64,000 bases of DNA from NCBI GenBank assembly GCA_027924645.1, contig BSBN01000297.1, positions 4,836,001 through 4,900,000 on the forward strand. The letters are read 5' to 3'. Positions 58,701 to 64,000 of this stretch are shown here, piece by piece. The stretch's first letter is position 1, and every line of letters starts with the position of its first letter. The translations under genes were made by a program, and so were the position numbers. This DNA comes from Cunninghamia lanceolata. Its lineage: Eukaryota > Streptophyta > Pinopsida > Cupressales > Cupressaceae. Under the pieces are notes generated by a model. That model was given only the letters and a program-made list of their open reading frames with translations. It made no database searches and was not told the DNA's origin.

Positions 58701-60250
58701 ATAATGAAAATTTATTTTGACCTTCATGATAATCTGTTAGAATAGAGGCACAAGATCTAATACCACATGTTAGAGTAGCACAATAGACTCATAGGAGCCA
58801 AGATCACTTGCGATACATAATGTGTCATAATTACATCAAGTGCTTTTTTTTGTTTAGCACCCAAGGTTTCATAATTGATATTTTGTAGTATATTATCATC
58901 TATGATAAATCCATTTTATTTTCATGGTGCTTATGAATTTTATTTCTTTATTTGTGTAATCTTCACCTTGATATTCATTAGACCATTTTGTTTGTCTATA
59001 ATATCTCTTCTTTCCAAAATATCTATTTTAGTCACTTCCATAATTTAATCACATTGTAGCCTAGATATGATTTCCCACTCATATTTTGTTGTGTTTCATT
59101 AAAGAGGTTCATTATCTTTAATTTCATCAATTTTGAACATCTTCTAGAATACTTGTTTCATTCCACATGCTAAGGATTATAATTGAATGACTCCCAATTT
59201 AATATTATTTCATCATTATGAAGTCCAATATATCTTTCTATATAATGAAATGATTTGTAATGTAATAACATAGACTAACAAAAATCAACCCATTTATTTG
59301 ATTCACATGCAGCGATGGATACAAACCTTGGAAATTTTCTCACAATAGCTTCCATACCCCTTGCCTCCCATTTGTTATCTCTTTTTCACCCTAGATTATA
59401 TGTTCATGATTTAGCTACATCAATAGGGAAAACACTTTCCATGGAAAAAGGTCTATTCTTATATCTATCAATGAAAGGTTTTGTATGCTCATCATTTTTA
59501 GCTATAGGTTTGAATACCTCATGTGAGACATTTAGATTGACAAATTTTCTAGTGCTATCTACTAATGGAAGTTCTAATAGCAGGTGACATGTTTCTTGTG
59601 CACCAATGCCCCTTTCTACAATTGTTTTAGTAAGAATCTTCCTATATACTCTTGTGGCTAAATCATCAGGGTAAGCCACATAAACATTTTATGATAAGTT
59701 TTTGAACTCTTCTATGCTTTTATTGCATACATGGAAATGTACTTGATACAACATGTTTGGAAAGAATGAGTTGTCAATCTATATTTTCTCTCCATAATTG
59801 TAGTATTTAAAAATTGTGTGTATTTACTCTATCATCATTTCTTGCAGGCTCAAACTTTTTTTCACCTATATTTGAGTCTACATATAATTATAATCCCTCA
59901 AAATTTTATGGCCATGGAGCATTATACCTATAATTAACAATAGCACATTTTTATTTCTTTATAGACATATTTATTCAATATGTATAAAATAATTTGGATG
60001 ATTGAACTTATTGTACCTACAAATCATTCATCCTCTTTTCTTATGTAGGTGCACCTTCTCCACACATTGTATGTCATTGTACATAAGTTATGATCTCTTC
60101 ATAGCCATGTTCCAGATCTACATATGCAAGTTGTCTCGTATTTCAAAGACATGGATGTTGTACAAAATTTTACAATACCTATCATTTAAAAAATGTAAGA
60201 ATTTATTAGTTACATTTAAATATAAATTTTATCTATAACTATAGATTTTC
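58701..60250 (-). pseudogene. Helitron RepHel middle part
   Basis: Linker between Rep and helicase. On the minus strand: ARNDDRVNTHN- and LQLWRENID-QLILSKH-type blocks near 59,850-59,770, then DDLATRVYRKILTKTIVERG, IGAQETCHLLLELPLVDSTR and FVNLNVSHEVFKPI (59,679-59,404), then ETLGAKQKKALDVIMTHYVS near 58,870. These match the conserved order of plant Helitron proteins. The stretch 59,404-59,679 is open for 91 codons, the rest is broken. Confidence 0.86.
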
Positions 60251-61430
60251 TAAGGATTGATAACATGCATGCATGTTTTGTTTATGTGGATCTTCTTAAA
60301 GATTCCATGCATGAAGAATAGAATGGAAATTTTTCTTTGCTTTTTTTGTTCCTGATCATTTGTCCAATCAAGTTTGTCTATATCTAGTGCTCCATCTATC
60401 CATATAAATCCATGCACATTTGGTGAACCTCTATGTTTCCATTCATATCTAAACCAATAATCTTTTACTTTCATTCATTTTTATGGTATCTATTTTCAAA
60501 AAAGTGTATGTCACAGGTGCATGTAGTGTGCCACTATATGAGGATAATCAATAATATTCTATTTTAGTCAATTTTGGGCTTATAGTGGATTTGTTGGTGG
60601 TGTTTCAGACATTAGTGCATGTAATGTAGGCCAATACAGATCTGTTGCAGTCAAAGTGAAGAATATTGTTAGTGATCCAATTCAATGAAGCATGTCGTTT
60701 AATCTAGCATGAGATTTTACCTAATATGGCCTTGTACCCCTTAAGGTTGTTCCAAACCACATAAAACAATCAACTAGATGAGAATGAGGCACACTTTTCA
60801 TATGTTCACGTAGCTCATTGATGGTGATTGACATATCTTGAAGACTTTTTTTTCACAACCACTGTAGAAGAATTTTATGCATGATGTCTCATGATCATGT
60901 TCATCATGTAATATCTAAATAATTGATGTTGACTAAAATGGTGATCCCTATACCAAGATATATGTTGGAAAAATTCATGTAGATGTACTCATCTCATGTG
61001 TGGTTCTGGTTGTAGCCAATCACATCGACCATTAGGAAACAATGTTGGAAATACCACATCAAGTAAGTCTATTGTTACATATTGATTGAGAGAATATGCA
61101 TCAATTTTGGTTCAATCAATCAATGTTCTTGGATCTACATCAGGGTTATTTACCCATGCATAGATTAATTACATCTCTCTTGGGGCATTAGGTAGTTTGG
61201 AAGCCATTGATGTTGTGTGATCAATGACATAATTTCCTTTATCCATCTCCATCAATGGACCCACAAATATAACTTCATTTTTATCAGAATCAAACTCCAT
61301 ATGCACTAAGTTTAGTTGGTTGAAGATATTTTCATCACAACTTGGTGAAAGTTCCCTAAGAGAAATTTTATTAATTTGAACATTAGAATAGAATTTGTCA
61401 TGTTTAATTTTGTATTTTAGCACTTGCCTT
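60250..61430 (-). pseudogene. Helitron Rep (HUH nuclease) domain
   Basis: The replication-initiator part. Recognisable from right to left: ELSPSCDENIFNQLNLVH, DVDPRTLID, YVTIDLLDVVFPTLFPNGRC, a HQLFRYYMMNMIMRHHA run, ITINELREHMKSVPHSHLVD-like text across frames, then DYWFRYEWKHRGSPNVHGFI. The HUH metal motif, normally HVH, reads NVH (60,412-60,420), so the first histidine is lost. Several stops and frameshifts are present. The Helitron is old and inactive. Confidence 0.88.
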
Positions 61431-62083
61431 ATATACTCTCTCTATTTATTATAAAGTTGTAATTTATGCTACATTGATCCCTCCTTTGAACAATAATGAT
61501 TGGTAGATATTTTATTTGATATGGAAAAATCTTCGAAACTTCTTTGAAATCTTGTTGAAAACTTATTGTGTCCTTTATATTTATATCGACCTCTAGTTGC
61601 ATGTGTCACTTATATGATCAGACTGACATGTGCTATCAACATCTCCTCTAATTGTTTCTTGAAGTTTGCAAACTCTTGTGGTTGTGGGCCAGGATCCATA
61701 TTATTTAGTGCCAAGAATTAATTATTACCTTTCTCTTGTCAACATTTAGTGCATATAGGACATTCAAGTGGTCAAAATTTTTTTATTCCAAGGTAACATT
61801 CTTGACAAATATAACACATGTTTGGTGAAACAAAGCTATCTAGACCATGTCAAAAATGTATTTGGAAATTATTGAAATCTCTATGAATTATTCCATTGGT
61901 ATTTGGTATATTTTGTACATTTTGACTAACATCTACATTCATTTCATGTTGAATTGCATTTTTTGGTATTTCAAGTACACAATCTATTGATCTTGAATTT
62001 TCATCCTCAATATTTAAATCAATATTAAGAATTGACTGATGATAGTACCTTTGAGCTAGTTGATGATTATTGTCACACCCCAT
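61431..62083 (-). pseudogene. Helitron RepHel N-terminal region
   Basis: Decayed N-terminal part. The piece at 62,083-61,850 (MGCDNNHQLAQRYYHQSIL, DENSRSIDCVLEIPKNAIQ) is open and may be the start. A cysteine-rich finger-like text lies around 61,730-61,810 (CYICQECYLG, CPICTKC on the minus strand), as in many plant Helitron proteins. The ends of the Helitron (TC and CTRR with hairpin) were not located. Confidence 0.6.
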
Positions 62084-62688
62084 TCTAAAGTGAACATACT
62101 TAACATTTTATTTCAAGTAGACAAATAGTTAGCCAGTGAAATTATTATGATTAAAGTAATGTTGTGCTAGATTAGAAGATGCATTTGATTTATATTATTT
62201 TATATGCAATGAACATTGTATGTGACTTTATTATCATGCACATATTTAAAAGATGTAACATTTGGAATGACTACCGTTGGACAACTGAGGTGGATGCAAG
62301 GATAGTGTTTTTCCCTCCCCTAATAAGAGGGGGAGTATCACCAGGGAGAGGGTAATAGATCATGTGAATACAATGATCATTGTGCCATCTAAGAACCACA
62401 CACACACTTAGTAGTTGTATTGTGTTGATATGCCCTTTGATTTTCATATTCTCTTCCTTTCGTTGTGGTTATATAGTTTTAAACTAAAGTCTTTTTCATA
62501 AACACTAGTCACTTTATCCAAAAGTTGGATGGATAATTCAAAAAAATGGTTTTTAATCTCCATTGAGCTTCCACTCCCTAGAATATAGGGAGAGTGGAGG
62601 CAAGGGGCAGCTAGCTCCCTCATGATAAAATATAGGCATGGTCATGGAAGTTAGAGAGTAGGAAAAGGTTCTTGAAAGAGCTTAAAAA
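62084..62688. other. Non-coding with two hairpin-forming sites
   Basis: CTCCCCTAATAAGAGGGGGAG (near 62,317) and CCACTCCCT..AGGGAGAGTGG (near 62,570) can form stems. Neither has a T run typical of a terminator, and plant genes do not use such sites. Confidence 0.45.
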
Positions 62689-64000
62689 TGTTGCAAGTAT
62701 GTACTAATTGGTGTTGTGATTGATGTCAACATGTCTGTGTTGTCATTTGTGTCAACTATGCTCTTGTTTTGTTGCTTTCTTATGATTTGTTAGTTACTTG
62801 TATTGATTTGTATAAGTTTTGAATATGGTGAGAATATGTTCCTGATATTGAGTTTCGAAGTGCTTTTGAGAAAATTTGATTTATGTTGAAGACATAGTTG
62901 TGAAGAAGTATTCTGGCTTACATGATACTGTCTAAGTTTTTTCTCTGCATTTCTTCTATACTAAAGACCAAAGGATGGGATTTGGATATGTTTTAAAGAA
63001 CTAGTTGTAGATGTTAAATCTAAGTTTGGTGCTCCAAAATGCTCTGGTGTGAAATTTGTGTTCACCAGTTTGAAGATTGTGCCTGACAACATTTGTAGTG
63101 TGACAGGGAGAAAGTATTTTTCTCCGCATTTCTCTGCAGCTTAGTTTTTGGACATGCAGTTTTGGACATATGTTTATAATGTCCTTAGCTATCTTCATTC
63201 CAAAGGATTTGTTATTTGGTGCTCCAGAAAGTGAGTTATTGATTAGCAAAGTTTGACAGTGTTTGTTGTGAGCAGTCTGTGATCTATCTTCAAGTGATGT
63301 TTGTTGTCTTCAAGTGAGATCTGTTGCAGATCAATTTTTTGGCTCCTAGGTGATTTTATGTTGTTCATGGATATCTCTAGATCATGTTGAAGGATGACAC
63401 TTAGTCCACAAGATTTAATTGAGCTCTTGGAAGCATGTGTGTAAGTGTTCTTGGTATTTACACAAGTTTGGTAGACTTAGGTGTCATCACTGATTATAGA
63501 TGTTTTTTGTGGATTGTGGAAGTGTGTTAAAGCATGTGAAGGTGTTTTTAGATCTGAGCTAAGCCATGAATTGGTCTTCCTTCATTCATTTGTTCCACAA
63601 GATTGTTTAGGTCCAGACCTAATCTGATATATGTATGTTTTCCAACCTTGAAGATTGTTTCAAGGGCTGTAGAGTGTGTTGCCAACCTTGGTGAATGTTT
63701 CAAGGTTGATGAGTGGTATAAATAAGTGTAATCAATTTGTGTGTAAAGTGAGGAAAGAGAGGATGCGAAGTTGAAAGTGTTTGTGTAGTGAGGTAGGGCA
63801 GGTGATATGTATTGCAATTCAATTGAATTGAACTCGGGCATGTTATAGATGCTATTATATTAGTTCATGCCAGTAAGCCACCCTCAATAGTGAGTCACCC
63901 TCGGTAGTGAGCCACCCTTAGCAATGAGCCACCCCTGGCAGTGAGCCCTATTTGCAGTGAGAATTTCTTTTGGATAGTGAGTCCTTAAGGGTAGTGATCC
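62689..64000 (+). repeat. Sirevirus-like LTR running off the window
   Basis: Starts TGTTGCAAGTATGTACTAAT and aligns with the copia B LTRs read in reverse (TGTCTGTGTTGTCATTTGTG, CTTTTGAGAAAATTTG). At least 1,312 bp are present. No purine tract precedes it, so it is a 5' LTR of a plus-strand element or a solo LTR. Its right part (63,870-64,000) is a minisatellite with AGTGAGCCACCCT units, six or more. Confidence 0.88.

Noticed and set aside
62310..62340. Rho-independent style terminator hairpin
   Set aside because: Bacterial-type terminators are not used by plant nuclear genes, and no gene ends here.

Overview
The window is nuclear DNA from a land plant with a large, repeat-saturated genome. 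The evidence is TTTAGGG telomere-type repeats, plant CACTA, Helitron, Sirevirus-like Ty1/copia and chromovirus Ty3/gypsy elements, tRNA-iMet primer sites, and fragments of plant PPR and LRR receptor-kinase genes. The very high transposon load and very long LTRs would fit a conifer or other gymnosperm, but that is inference. I found no intact host gene. Almost everything is transposable-element sequence of different ages, much of it nested.

Region 1 (1-17,600). A gypsy gag-protease relic and its 5' LTR lie on the minus strand (1-2,556). A CACTA-type terminus (to 4,853) with a PPR gene fragment nearby follows. The CACTA terminus abuts a chromovirus pol relic, which is split by a complete 350-bp TRIM element (4,867-5,216). 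The chromovirus ends at about 7,090, next to a Sirevirus-like element. That element keeps a 3.3-kb reading frame of unknown function (7,529-10,822), a cluster of polypurine tracts and a 1.5-kb 3' LTR ending at 12,577. The LTR ends inside a second, remotely similar unknown frame (12,583-15,706).

Region 2 (17,600-22,480). AT-rich non-coding DNA with tandem repeats, a TA/CA microsatellite and duplicated palindromic blocks.

Region 3 (22,480-34,510). A CACTA element carries a TNPA/Transposase_24-type gene with recognisable introns. A full-length copia element (22,753-30,216, TSD ATTTT) sits in one intron. The CACTA right end is at 34,135, just upstream of a gypsy polypurine tract (34,497).

Region 4 (34,512-48,240). 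An old gypsy-type LTR was split by a very young element, 34,927-47,319. It has two 5,364-bp LTRs that look identical, a perfect TSD (ATTGT), a tRNA-iMet primer site, only a gag gene inside, and a polypurine tract. This is a TR-GAG type non-autonomous element. Each LTR carries a captured fragment of an LRR receptor kinase gene downstream of a TATA box.

Region 5 (48,240-57,500). Decayed LTR-like and LINE-like DNA, an interstitial telomeric tract, a 954-bp TIR transposon with a 6-bp TSD, and a second TRIM-like element (54,752-55,064) whose LTRs contain a tRNA-like sequence with matching A and B boxes.

Region 6 (57,540-64,000). A decayed Helitron Rep/helicase gene on the minus strand, then a Sirevirus-like LTR that runs off the right edge.

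Nested order inferred: old gypsy > CACTA B > copia B; old gypsy LTR > TR-GAG; second unknown ORF > Sirevirus-like element > chromovirus > CACTA A and TRIM-1. Most old coding frames are broken mainly by C-to-T type stop codons rather than indels, as expected for long-methylated transposons.
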